This document shows positions 26,577-32,321 of a DNA stretch of 32,321 bases, piece after piece; the first letter of the stretch is position 1, and the number at the start of each line of letters is the position of its first letter. The notes beneath the pieces are model-generated. The model saw only the letters and a program-made list of their open reading frames with translations. It searched no databases and was not told the origin of the DNA. A program made the translations under genes and the position numbers. Source of the DNA: Oscillospiraceae bacterium (GTDB lineage Bacteria; Bacillota; Clostridia; Oscillospirales; Oscillospiraceae); NCBI GenBank assembly GCA_009781515.1, contig WQXY01000024.1:1-32321 (forward strand). Reading direction: 5' to 3'.

Positions 26577-26795
26577 ATGGAAAAGACAGTACGAAAAAAG
26601 AATTCTGCAGCTAAAACAAGCAGTGTTTCGCGGAAGGCTGACGAAACTAATAAGAGCGCTTCAAAGCAGCCTGCACGGCACAGCAGCAAGCTCGAAACCT
26701 TAGGTATAAATCTTGACCAAAATACAGTAAAGCAGGCAATCATTTTATCCGAAATAATCGGAAAACCTGTATCCAAGCGAGGCAGACGCCGATAA
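26577..26795 (+). CDS. Small basic protein downstream of floA, unknown
   Basis: A 72-residue Lys/Arg/Ser/Ala-rich protein. Residues 1-38 look disordered (RKKNSAAKTSSVSRKADE), while 39-65 form a predicted helix pair (LETLGINLDQNTVKQAIILS followed by EIIGKPVSKRGRRR). It starts 8 bp after the floA stop and ends before a strong hairpin, so it is the last gene of the nfeD-floA operon. The ribosome site is poor, which suggests translational coupling to floA. The ordered tail reads like a conserved short motif rather than noise. Function unknown; a nucleic-acid or membrane-surface contact through the basic tail is possible. Confidence 0.6.
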   Translation: MEKTVRKKNSAAKTSSVSRKADETNKSASKQPARHSSKLETLGINLDQNTVKQAIILSEIIGKPVSKRGRRR

Positions 26796-26815
26796 ATAAT
26801 TTTATATGTAGCATC

Positions 26816-26850
26816 AAGTGTGAATAATTTGTAACGAATTATTCACACTT
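26816..26850. terminator. Hairpin ending the nfeD-floA operon
   Basis: A perfect 14-bp stem AAGTGTGAATAATT with a 7-base loop and its exact complement. The T-tract after it is weak (GTATTATG), so termination strength is uncertain, but position right after the last gene supports the role. Confidence 0.55.
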
Positions 26851-26962
26851 GTATTATGTAAACTAATTGCCTCTTTTTGAAAAATGGCGTTTTTTCGTTT
26901 AACGGACATAAGTTTTTCCTGACATTTTGGCGTTACCCGTTGAGACAACTATTCAATTTCGC

Positions 26963-26983
26963 TGTGGATAATCATGTGGATAA
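26963..26983 (+). promoter_or_regulatory. Pair of perfect DnaA boxes in a 455-bp AT-rich gap
   Basis: TGTGGATAA occurs at 26963-26971 and 26975-26983, in direct orientation and 12 bases apart; its complement TTATCCACA is the consensus DnaA box. The gap 26796-27250 otherwise contains the floA hairpin, AT-rich DNA, a second AAGTGTGAATA copy near 27130, and the yebC promoter. No ORF of note is present. dnaA, dnaN and rpmH are not in the window, so this is probably a regulatory or titration site, not the origin. Confidence 0.45.
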
Positions 26984-27199
26984 TGTTAATAACTCTTTGT
27001 ACTAATATTTTATGAAATGAATTATGTCAATCTGCAAGACGGTTATTTTCCTTACATTTCTGTAAATATTATGTAGAATTTACAATTTTTCACAGCGATT
27101 TTGACCCCTTTTTCACATTTTCTGCATACCAAAGTGTGAATATTCATCATTTGTATTCATTCGGAAATAGAGGTATACAATTTGTAATCACTTTTCATC

Positions 27200-27228
27200 T
27201 TGCGACCTGCCGTATTGTGTGGTAAACT
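27200..27228 (+). promoter_or_regulatory. Candidate promoter of yebC
   Basis: TTGCGA (27200-27205), 17-base spacer, TAAACT (27223-27228) preceded by TGG. The leader to the TTG start would be only about 16 bases, just room for the GAGGTGA ribosome site. Confidence 0.4.
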
Positions 27229-27250
27229 CATGTTTGTGAGGTGATAGTTT

Positions 27251-27985
27251 TTGGCAGGACATTCAAAATGGAAAAACATTCAACGTACAAAAGGAGCGCA
27301 GGACGCCAAGCGGGCAAAGATATTTACCAAGATTGCCCGTGAAATTATTGTTGCCGTACGCGAGGGCGCAAGCGGGGACCCCGCAAAAAACACACGCCTT
27401 GCAGCAGCTATCGCAAAGGCAAAATCCGCGAACATGCCAAATGATAATATCAAGCGGACAATCGAAAAAGCGCTCGGCTCCGGGAACACCGAGAGCTATG
27501 AGCAGGTCACATACGAGGGTTACGGTCCTCGCGGCGTTGCCGTGATTGTTGAAGCAATGACGGATAACCGCAACAGAATTGCCGCTGAAGTTCGTCTTAA
27601 TTTTGACAAGTACGGCGGGAACTTGGGGGCGACAGGCTGCGTGGCATGGTCGTTTGACAGAAAAGGTGTCATTATAATAGAAAACGAAAATGGCAGTCTT
27701 GATGAAGAAACTGTTTTTAACGACGCTCTTGAAGCAGGCGCGGATGATATTGAAATTGATGACGGGGTATTTGAGATATATACAACTCCCGAGGGGTTTT
27801 CATCTGTTTGCGGAGCACTTGAAGGGCTTGGCTACAGCTTTTTATCCTCACAAATTGAAATGGTTCCGCAAAGTTATGTCACACTCACAAATCCCGACGA
27901 TATAAAGAATATGGAAAAAATCATTGACCTTATGGAAGATAACGACGACATTCAAGATGTCTGGCATAACGCAGTAATAGAATGA
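27251..27985 (+). CDS. yebC: YebC/TACO1-family protein
   Basis: A 244-residue three-domain YebC homologue. The N-terminal signature is AGHSKWKNIQRTKGAQDAKR, then REIIVAVREGASGDPAKNTR and the family motif PNDNIKRTIEKALG; the middle part has YEGYGPRGVAVIVEAMTDNR and GGNLGATGCVAWSFDRKG. The family is long annotated as transcriptional regulator, while recent work points to a role in translation of difficult (proline-rich) sequences, which would fit functionally with efp elsewhere in the window. The start codon is TTG at 27251, set by GAGGTGA 7 bases upstream and by the conserved N-terminus. It is followed after about 45 bp by a membrane protein gene. Confidence 0.95.
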   Translation: MAGHSKWKNIQRTKGAQDAKRAKIFTKIAREIIVAVREGASGDPAKNTRLAAAIAKAKSANMPNDNIKRTIEKALGSGNTESYEQVTYEGYGPRGVAVIVEAMTDNRNRIAAEVRLNFDKYGGNLGATGCVAWSFDRKGVIIIENENGSLDEETVFNDALEAGADDIEIDDGVFEIYTTPEGFSSVCGALEGLGYSFLSSQIEMVPQSYVTLTNPDDIKNMEKIIDLMEDNDDIQDVWHNAVIE

Positions 27986-28032
27986 TTGCTTTTTTTGCGC
28001 CTAATTATAAGTAAAAGGGAACGGTCACTAAA

Positions 28033-28590
28033 ATGTTCAAACATGAAAAGGTATTATGGATTACCCGCACCGCTGTTTTCATCGCAGCAACTGTGGCACT
28101 GCAGGCACTGACAGTATCCACTATACCACCGCCGGCTACTCAGTTCGTCACAGGGGCTATCGTTAACATGATGTTAATTCTTGCCGTAATGACATGCAAA
28201 CTACCCTCGGGTTTGACTGTAGCCGCAGTCACTCCGATAATGCCCACGCTTTTGGGATTTGGCCCCCTGTGGCCTATTGTTCCGTTTATAGCAGTTTCAA
28301 ATATGGTGCTCGTTACGGCATGGCATTTCATAGGAAATATTAAGCTGCCATCACGTTACATTTCTTATATTATTGCTTTGATTGTTGCGGCAGTTGCTAA
28401 GTTTTGTGTGCTTTATTTCGGAGTTGTACAAATCGCAATACCTCATATTCTCGGATTGCCCGAGGGCAGCGCTCCTCACACTTTATTGTCATTTATGTTT
28501 TCATACCCGCAGCTTATAACCGCGTCCGCCGGTGGGGTATGTGCAGTTATTCTTCTGCCTGCAATTAAAAAAGCCGTTAGGATTGTGTGA
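28033..28590 (+). CDS. Membrane protein, probable ECF transporter S component
   Basis: A 185-residue hydrophobic protein with five or six predicted TM helices. The overall shape (short basic N-terminus, then a helix with an amphipathic AxxxA pattern ITRTAVFIAATVALQAL, six compact hydrophobic segments, basic C-terminus KKAVRIV) resembles substrate-binding S components of energy-coupling factor vitamin transporters. The segment NMMLILAVMTCKLPSGLTVA and the loop FGPLWPIVPFIAVSN are consistent with that class. No ECF A/A'/T genes and no riboswitch are visible nearby, so the substrate cannot be inferred. The ATG lies 47 bp after yebC with only a weak AAAGGGAA ribosome site. It ends before two hairpins. 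Confidence 0.6.
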   Translation: MFKHEKVLWITRTAVFIAATVALQALTVSTIPPPATQFVTGAIVNMMLILAVMTCKLPSGLTVAAVTPIMPTLLGFGPLWPIVPFIAVSNMVLVTAWHFIGNIKLPSRYISYIIALIVAAVAKFCVLYFGVVQIAIPHILGLPEGSAPHTLLSFMFSYPQLITASAGGVCAVILLPAIKKAVRIV

Positions 28591-28600
28591 CAAATCACCC

Positions 28601-28634
28601 GCCCCTGCGGGGCACCCTCTTTACTAAAGAGGGT
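28601..28634. terminator. Two adjacent hairpins after the membrane protein gene
   Basis: GCCCCTGCGGGGC (28601-28613) is a 5-bp GC stem, and 28614-28634 is a perfect 9-bp stem ACCCTCTTT with a 3-base loop ACT. The last T run is short (GGGTTTATG). It probably terminates transcription before the Bax-inhibitor gene. The sequence has the look of a dispersed intergenic repeat; a genome-wide search would tell. Confidence 0.5.
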
Positions 28635-28683
28635 TTATGTGGTAATATTACTATATAAATTACAACTTATAGGAGGTTTTTTC

Positions 28684-29460
28684 ATGGCGTACAATGATAA
28701 TCCTTACGGACAGCAGCAACAACCGAGCGAGCTGTTCCCCTCATTATGGGGCGATCAAGACGATATCGCAAGAGCGACAACTTCGTGCCTCGCACGGGTA
28801 TTTTTGAAGATGTTCTTTGCCCTGCTTGTGACGGCGGGCACTTCTTTTGCAATTTATTCAAATCAAGATCTCCTTACCATGATCTTTACAAGTTTACCAA
28901 TTCTTATTGGTTTGTTAATTGCACAGTTTGCTTTGGTAATTATTCTCTCTGCCAGAGTTATGAAGATGTCGTCTGCCGTTTCTAATGTTATGTTTTTTGT
29001 TTATGCACTTCTAATGGGTGTAACATTATCGGTAATTTTCATCACATACGAAATCGGCGTTATTTTCCAAGCTTTTGCGGTTTCGGCGCTGATGTTCGGC
29101 GCTATGGCAATATACGGCACAATCACAAAAAGAGACCTTACAAGACTTGGCAGCCTTTGTTTTATGGCTTTAATCGGCATCATCATTGCGAGTTTAATTA
29201 ATTTCTTCTTTAGAAATGAAATGATGACTATGATTATCAACTACATCGGTGTGCTTGTTTTTGTCGGTCTGACTGCTTATGACACGCAAAAGGTAAAAAA
29301 TATGCTCCATGAGGTAAACTCAGGGAGCAAAGAGTCGATTGAGGTTTCTAACCGTGACGAAGCCATTAAGAGAATTTCCGTCATCGGTGCACTTCGGCTG
29401 TATTTAGACTTCTTAAATCTGTTCCTCAAGATATTAGCAATCATGGGAAGAAGACGCTAA
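28684..29460 (+). CDS. Bax inhibitor-1 / YccA-family membrane protein
   Basis: A 258-residue seven-TM protein of the BI-1 (TMBIM, YetJ-like) family, which includes pH-dependent calcium leak channels. A soluble Gln/Pro-rich N-terminus (about 1-35) precedes the TM bundle. The conserved elements are the motif VFVGLTAYDTQKVK near the sixth helix and ALRLYLDFLNLFLKIL in the seventh, carrying the aspartates that form the pH-sensing pair in YetJ. The C-terminus is basic (GRRR). The start at 28684 is preferred over 28639 because AGGAGG lies 8 bases before it and the product then begins MAYNDNPYG. It is transcribed alone; a repeat-borne hairpin follows 22 bp after the stop. Confidence 0.93.
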   Translation: MAYNDNPYGQQQQPSELFPSLWGDQDDIARATTSCLARVFLKMFFALLVTAGTSFAIYSNQDLLTMIFTSLPILIGLLIAQFALVIILSARVMKMSSAVSNVMFFVYALLMGVTLSVIFITYEIGVIFQAFAVSALMFGAMAIYGTITKRDLTRLGSLCFMALIGIIIASLINFFFRNEMMTMIINYIGVLVFVGLTAYDTQKVKNMLHEVNSGSKESIEVSNRDEAIKRISVIGALRLYLDFLNLFLKILAIMGRRR

Positions 29461-29466
29461 ACGCAC

Positions 29467-29598
29467 CGTCATTACGAGGAGTAAAAACACATGCTAATTC
29501 ATGTAGCATGTGTTTTTTACGACGTGGTAATCCAGATTCTTACGTTACATTAAGTTTTCTGTCTGGATTGCCACGCCACTTTGTGGCTCGCAATGACG
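29467..29598. repeat. Dispersed inverted-repeat element, copy 1 (132 bp)
   Basis: Left arm CGTCATTACGAGGAG, then an inserted hairpin, then CGACGTGGTAATCCAGA; right arm (complement) CGTCATTGCGAG, short CCACAAAGTGG hairpin, CGTGGCAATCCAGA. No coding capacity. The termini resemble a repeat family spread in many bacterial genomes (CGTCATTGCGAGG...GCAATCC). Confidence 0.75.
29483..29517. terminator. Hairpin inside repeat copy 1, probable terminator of the BI-1 gene
   Basis: A perfect 14-bp stem AAAAACACATGCTA with a 7-base loop and complement ending in a run of T, read as a bidirectional rho-independent terminator 22 bp after the BI-1 stop. It also faces the convergent DUF1015 gene. Confidence 0.7.
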
Positions 29599-29632
29599 AA
29601 AAAGAGATTTCTACTATGAACTGTACCTTAAT

Positions 29633-30847
29633 CTATATCCTTCTGCACTCTAAATAATATCTTTTGTCCTTGGCGTGGCCGACCGAGAAGCTTTTTCGCG
29701 GAAAAACTCCCCTAAGTGCCACTGTTTCAAAAATATCAGACTTGTCCATTGAGGGCAAAAGCAAGCCTAAAGTGTTTTTATCTTTTGCAAGATTAATGGA
29801 AGTATCATCGCCGTGAATGTAGTCGATGATACTTCCTGTTTTTTTGACGTAATTATCCATAAAGTCCTGCATAATTGTCATCATGTCTCCGATGCACTCT
29901 GCCTTTATGCCGATTTCACCGCTTTTATCTTCAAAGTACCACTTAACTATATAATCGCTGCCCTTTGGCGCTGCATCTTCAAATGCTTTAATATATTCGG
30001 GGGCGTCTATGTTAAAGAGCACGCGGTGGATTGCTTCAAAGCTGATTGCGGGGTCGTAAACATTATTTATTTCAACGAGCGCTCTGCGTGCAGGGTGCTT
30101 TTCTTTTTCCTGCTCCGTCAGGTTCAACTTTAGCTCGTCCCAATATACTTTTGCGGCGGCGAGCGAGTGGTTGCCGTCACCCATTATCATAAGTATGTCG
30201 TTTTTGGTGTGCAGCTGCCTGATAGCCGCCATAACATTTTCCGCAGCTTCTCCCGTCACTCTGCGGCCTTTGATGTGACCGCCGCCCTCCATGAGCGAAA
30301 AGTCATAAAGCAGGGGAAGATTTTCTGCGTTTTCTGCAAGTTTTTCTATGACCAAGCCGTCTTTATCGCTGATAAATGTCATTATGTGCGGCAGTTCAAG
30401 AGATGCGGCTTTTCGGACTGCGATACGTGCGGGCAGTCTGTCGAGCACTGTTCCCTCACTGGCACGGATTGCCGCGCTTTGGTTTTTGTCGGAAAATTCG
30501 TATTCGTCAAGGTCGAGTGCTCCGACAATGCCTCTTCTGACACGTCCGTCGGGCTGGGTACGTTCGACATATATAAATGAGTTTTCTATTGTCTCGAAGA
30601 TACCGTCGCTTTGATAGTTTTGCATTGCTGTGCTGATTTGGCGGATTTGCGTCGCTTCGTCACCTTCTTCCAAATATGCCTCGGGGATAATCATGTTCAG
30701 CGCGGACGGGCTGTCGCCTGCAAAGGTTTTAACACGTTCCCAATAGTCCTTTTGTGATGAAAACTGGTCACATGCAATAACGCTCCATTTTTCCATATAT
30801 TCTTTTTTGGGTAATAATATGTCTGTTGGTGTGAAGATGTTATTCAT
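29633..30847 (-). CDS. DUF1015-family protein
   Basis: A 404-residue cytosolic protein of the DUF1015 family, found in many anaerobes, sometimes beside serine-biosynthesis genes. The family N-terminus WSVIACDQFSSQKDYWERV and the hallmark MGDGNHSLAAAKVYWDEL are present, plus RRALVEINNVYDPAISFEAIHRV. Length is as expected (about 400). No known catalytic chemistry. The ATG has AGGAG 7 bases upstream. It is convergent with the BI-1 gene and lies downstream of the homocysteine methyltransferase gene on the same strand, separated by a 129-bp gap almost filled with a dispersed repeat. Confidence 0.9.
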   Translation of the reverse strand: MNNIFTPTDILLPKKEYMEKWSVIACDQFSSQKDYWERVKTFAGDSPSALNMIIPEAYLEEGDEATQIRQISTAMQNYQSDGIFETIENSFIYVERTQPDGRVRRGIVGALDLDEYEFSDKNQSAAIRASEGTVLDRLPARIAVRKAASLELPHIMTFISDKDGLVIEKLAENAENLPLLYDFSLMEGGGHIKGRRVTGEAAENVMAAIRQLHTKNDILMIMGDGNHSLAAAKVYWDELKLNLTEQEKEKHPARRALVEINNVYDPAISFEAIHRVLFNIDAPEYIKAFEDAAPKGSDYIVKWYFEDKSGEIGIKAECIGDMMTIMQDFMDNYVKKTGSIIDYIHGDDTSINLAKDKNTLGLLLPSMDKSDIFETVALRGVFPRKSFSVGHAKDKRYYLECRRI

Positions 30848-30887
30848 TGGTAACTCCTATTTACTGGTTTTGAGATTTTGTTTAATG

Positions 30888-31000
30888 CGTCATCGCGAGC
30901 GGAGCGTGGCGATCCAGAAACTATGTTTTAATAGATGATTTTACTGGATTGCCACGTCGTCAAAGTGAAACAAGATTCACTTTGACTCCTCGCAATGACG
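30888..31000. repeat. Dispersed inverted-repeat element, copy 2 (113 bp)
   Basis: Left arm CGTCATCGCGAGCGGAG, CGTGGCGATCCAGA; right arm (complement) CGTCATTGCGAGGAG, an 11-bp stem TCAAAGTGAA with its complement, CGACGTGGCAATCCAGT. It overlaps the last 24 bases of the methyltransferase gene. The right-arm hairpin is in the same position as, but unrelated to, that in copy 1. Confidence 0.75.
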
Positions 31001-31846
31001 GATGAACGCTGCTTTTAATGCTTTGATATATTCAGGTGTTGTGCCGCAGCAGCCTCCTATTATCCTTGCTCCGATGTCGGCATATGGCAGCATTTGAGCC
31101 GCAAATTCTTCCGCTCCTGTTTTGTAATCACCGCTGACTGCATCGGGCAGTCCGGCATTTGGTTTTATGATAAGCGGGAGCTTTGTCAGTGCTGCAATTC
31201 TTTTTGCCGTATCAATCATTTGATGAGGCTCGAGAGAGCAGTTGAGACCTATTGCTGCCGCTCCGATTTTTTCGGCTGTTTCAACGAATTTTTCAGGTGT
31301 GCAGCCCATAAAGGTGTAGCCCGATTTTTCAAATGTCATAGTTGCCAGTATCGGGAGCTTCGTATTGTCTTTTACCGCTGTCATGGCGGCTTTTAGTTCC
31401 TCAATATCGCTCATTGTTTCGATAGCAACGAAGTCGGCTCCGGCTCTCTCCCCTGCTATTGCCATTTCCTTAAAAAGATCAAATGCCTGCTCAAATTCAA
31501 GTTCGCCGACAGGCTCAAGGAGTTGCCCTGTCGGTCCTATGTCTAATGCGATTTTAATAGCGTTGCGATTATTGGCGGCGTTTTTTGCATTTTTCACGGC
31601 AGCGGTGATAATCTGCTCCACTGTGCATCCTGTATCTTTCAGGTTCAAAGCGTTAGAGCCGAATGTGTTGGTACAGATAATATCACTGCCCGCTTCGATA
31701 TACATCTTGTGGATACTCTCGACTGCTTCGGGTGCTGTAATGTTCATCAAATCGGGCTTGTCTCCGGGTTTGAGTCCGAATTTTTGGAGCATTGTTCCCA
31801 TTGCTCCGTCGTAGAATATATACTTGCCGTATGAGTCAAATATCAT
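30977..31846 (-). CDS. Homocysteine S-methyltransferase (MetH N-terminal-like module)
   Basis: A 289-residue TIM-barrel enzyme homologous to the homocysteine-binding domain of cobalamin-dependent methionine synthase. The N-terminal signature FYDGAMGTMLQKFG and IICTNTFGSNALNLKDTG are present; the zinc ligands are C203 (GLNCS) and C266/C267 (GGCCGTT). It transfers a methyl group to homocysteine thiolate, and as a stand-alone module probably works with separate cobalamin and methyltetrahydrofolate proteins not in this window, or uses S-methylmethionine. The last seven residues (RHCEESK) and stop are encoded by a dispersed repeat. The ATG follows AGGAG with 8-base spacing. The barrel core is complete. 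Confidence 0.92.
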   Translation of the reverse strand: MIFDSYGKYIFYDGAMGTMLQKFGLKPGDKPDLMNITAPEAVESIHKMYIEAGSDIICTNTFGSNALNLKDTGCTVEQIITAAVKNAKNAANNRNAIKIALDIGPTGQLLEPVGELEFEQAFDLFKEMAIAGERAGADFVAIETMSDIEELKAAMTAVKDNTKLPILATMTFEKSGYTFMGCTPEKFVETAEKIGAAAIGLNCSLEPHQMIDTAKRIAALTKLPLIIKPNAGLPDAVSGDYKTGAEEFAAQMLPYADIGARIIGGCCGTTPEYIKALKAAFIRHCEESK

Positions 31847-31874
31847 TGAAGTTTCTCCTGTAGTGTGGTAAGAA

Positions 31875-31883
31875 ATTGTAGCA
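31875..31883 (-). promoter_or_regulatory. Candidate extended -10 promoter of the methyltransferase gene
   Basis: Minus strand TGCTACAAT (31883-31875): TACAAT with a TGn extension, about 30 bases before the ATG. No clear -35 hexamer. No S-box or B12 riboswitch fits in the short leader. Confidence 0.35.
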
Positions 31884-31903
31884 TATTTTTTATAAGAAAT
31901 CTA

Positions 31904-32321
31904 TTATTTTCGGCGATTTTCCCACCATTCATCTTTTTCTTTTTGTTGTTGGTCTTTTAATTCTTTAAGACCTGCCTCTCTTTTGAAACGATTTTCTTCC
32001 CGTTGTTTATCAGCTGCTTCCGTAGCTATATTCTTACGCCCATCCAGTCCTACCCGGCGGGCTGCTTCTGTTCCAAAATATCCGGCTGCAACCCACGGAA
32101 TTTTAGGTTTCTTTTGTGCGGGTGGCGCAGGAGCAGTCGCGGGGGCGTAATTCACTGTTTGCCTGCGTTGTTGATTTTTTTGCACATTTTGCGGCGTTGG
32201 TTTGCTAATAATGAGTTTATTTGTGGTCACATTTATAGATGCGTAATAAATGTAGCCTTTGTCAATCATTTCTTGTAAATCTTTTCTCACAAATTCAACC
32301 GGTTTATATGTATTGGCAGCA
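31904..32321 (-). CDS. Hypothetical protein, 5'-truncated by the window edge
   Basis: The frame stays open past the GTG at 32290 to the window end, reading AANTYKPVEFVRKDLQEMID at the visible N-terminus, so the true start lies outside. About 138 residues are visible. The segment VRKDLQEMIDKGYIYYASIN, then a strand ending KLIISKP, looks like the end of a folded domain; then a disordered Pro/Ala/Gln linker (residues around APATAPAPPAQKKPKIP) and a highly charged C-terminal helix (ADKQREENRFKREAGLKELK) ending WWENRRK. The DLQ-MI-KGY-LxxxTNxL pattern recalls clostridial XpaC-like hypothetical proteins, but this is weak memory. Function unknown. Confidence 0.6.
   Translation of the reverse strand, partial: AANTYKPVEFVRKDLQEMIDKGYIYYASINVTTNKLIISKPTPQNVQKNQQRRQTVNYAPATAPAPPAQKKPKIPWVAAGYFGTEAARRVGLDGRKNIATEAADKQREENRFKREAGLKELKDQQQKEKDEWWENRRK

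Noticed and set aside
26796-27250. Chromosomal origin of replication
   Set aside because: Only two DnaA boxes, and no dnaA, dnaN, rpmH or gyr genes nearby.
28590-28683. Riboswitch ahead of the BI-1 gene or for the ECF-like gene
   Set aside because: The gap holds only two simple hairpins and a ribosome site; no conserved aptamer core is recognisable, and the ECF-like gene has a leader under 50 bases.
1-32321. CRISPR array, prophage, transposase, tRNA or rRNA genes
   Set aside because: No regular spacer repeats, integrase or transposase motifs, and no tRNA- or rRNA-like sequence could be seen by eye; a covariance-model scan was not possible.

Overview
The window reads as chromosomal DNA of an anaerobic, low-to-mid GC Firmicute of the class Clostridia. 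This rests on AGGAGG-type ribosome sites, sigma-A-like promoters, the efp neighbourhood with a poly-Asp zinc-ribbon protein, the NfeD-FloA pair, YebC, and an [FeFe]-hydrogenase-like sensor. An Oscillospirales-like affiliation is a guess. No tRNA, rRNA, CRISPR, phage or transposase gene was seen.

Layout. 1-3843 (+) is housekeeping: the 3' part of glyA, a YqeG-type HAD phosphatase, an Xaa-Pro peptidase, efp, and a poly-Asp protein with three CxxC knuckles. 3835-22958 is a 19-kb signalling block with six hybrid histidine kinases (called A to F here), one 5'-truncated kinase remnant, a lone solute-binding lipoprotein and a strange acidic repeat protein. Five genes on the minus strand (19738 down to 6670) are so tightly packed (ATGA, 9 bp, TAAATG, ATGA junctions) that they must be one operon: kinase E (hydrogenase-like and ferredoxin input), kinase D (two venus-flytrap domains behind a lipobox), kinase C (cytosolic, starts with a receiver), a binding lipoprotein, and kinase B (Cache plus PAS). 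Kinases B, C, D and E carry receiver and HPt domains. Kinases A and F, which flank the operon, end in receivers and have no HPt. No DNA-binding, GGDEF, EAL or other recognised output protein lies in the block.

22959-32321 holds radC, a 58-residue minus-strand gene with a near-consensus promoter, an unclear winged-helix-like ORF next to a 141-bp imperfect palindrome, the nfeD-floA operon with a small basic protein, a 455-bp AT-rich gap with two perfect DnaA boxes, yebC, a probable ECF S-component membrane protein, a Bax-inhibitor-1 family membrane protein, a DUF1015 gene, a MetH-N-terminal-type homocysteine methyltransferase, and a 5'-partial hypothetical gene at the right edge. Two copies of a dispersed inverted-repeat element (ends CGTCATTGCGAG...CGTGGCAATCCAG) sit after the Bax-inhibitor gene and after the methyltransferase gene. 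The second supplies the last seven codons of the methyltransferase.

How it may work together (inference): the operon joins a redox or H2-type cytosolic sensor, an extracellular ligand sensor, a binding lipoprotein and a Cache sensor to a shared receiver/HPt phosphorelay. Kinase C, with receivers at both ends of its kinase core, is the natural integrator. The final output regulator would have to be encoded elsewhere. The acidic repeat protein, expressed divergently from kinase A, is a candidate scaffold or adaptor, but nothing in its sequence proves this.
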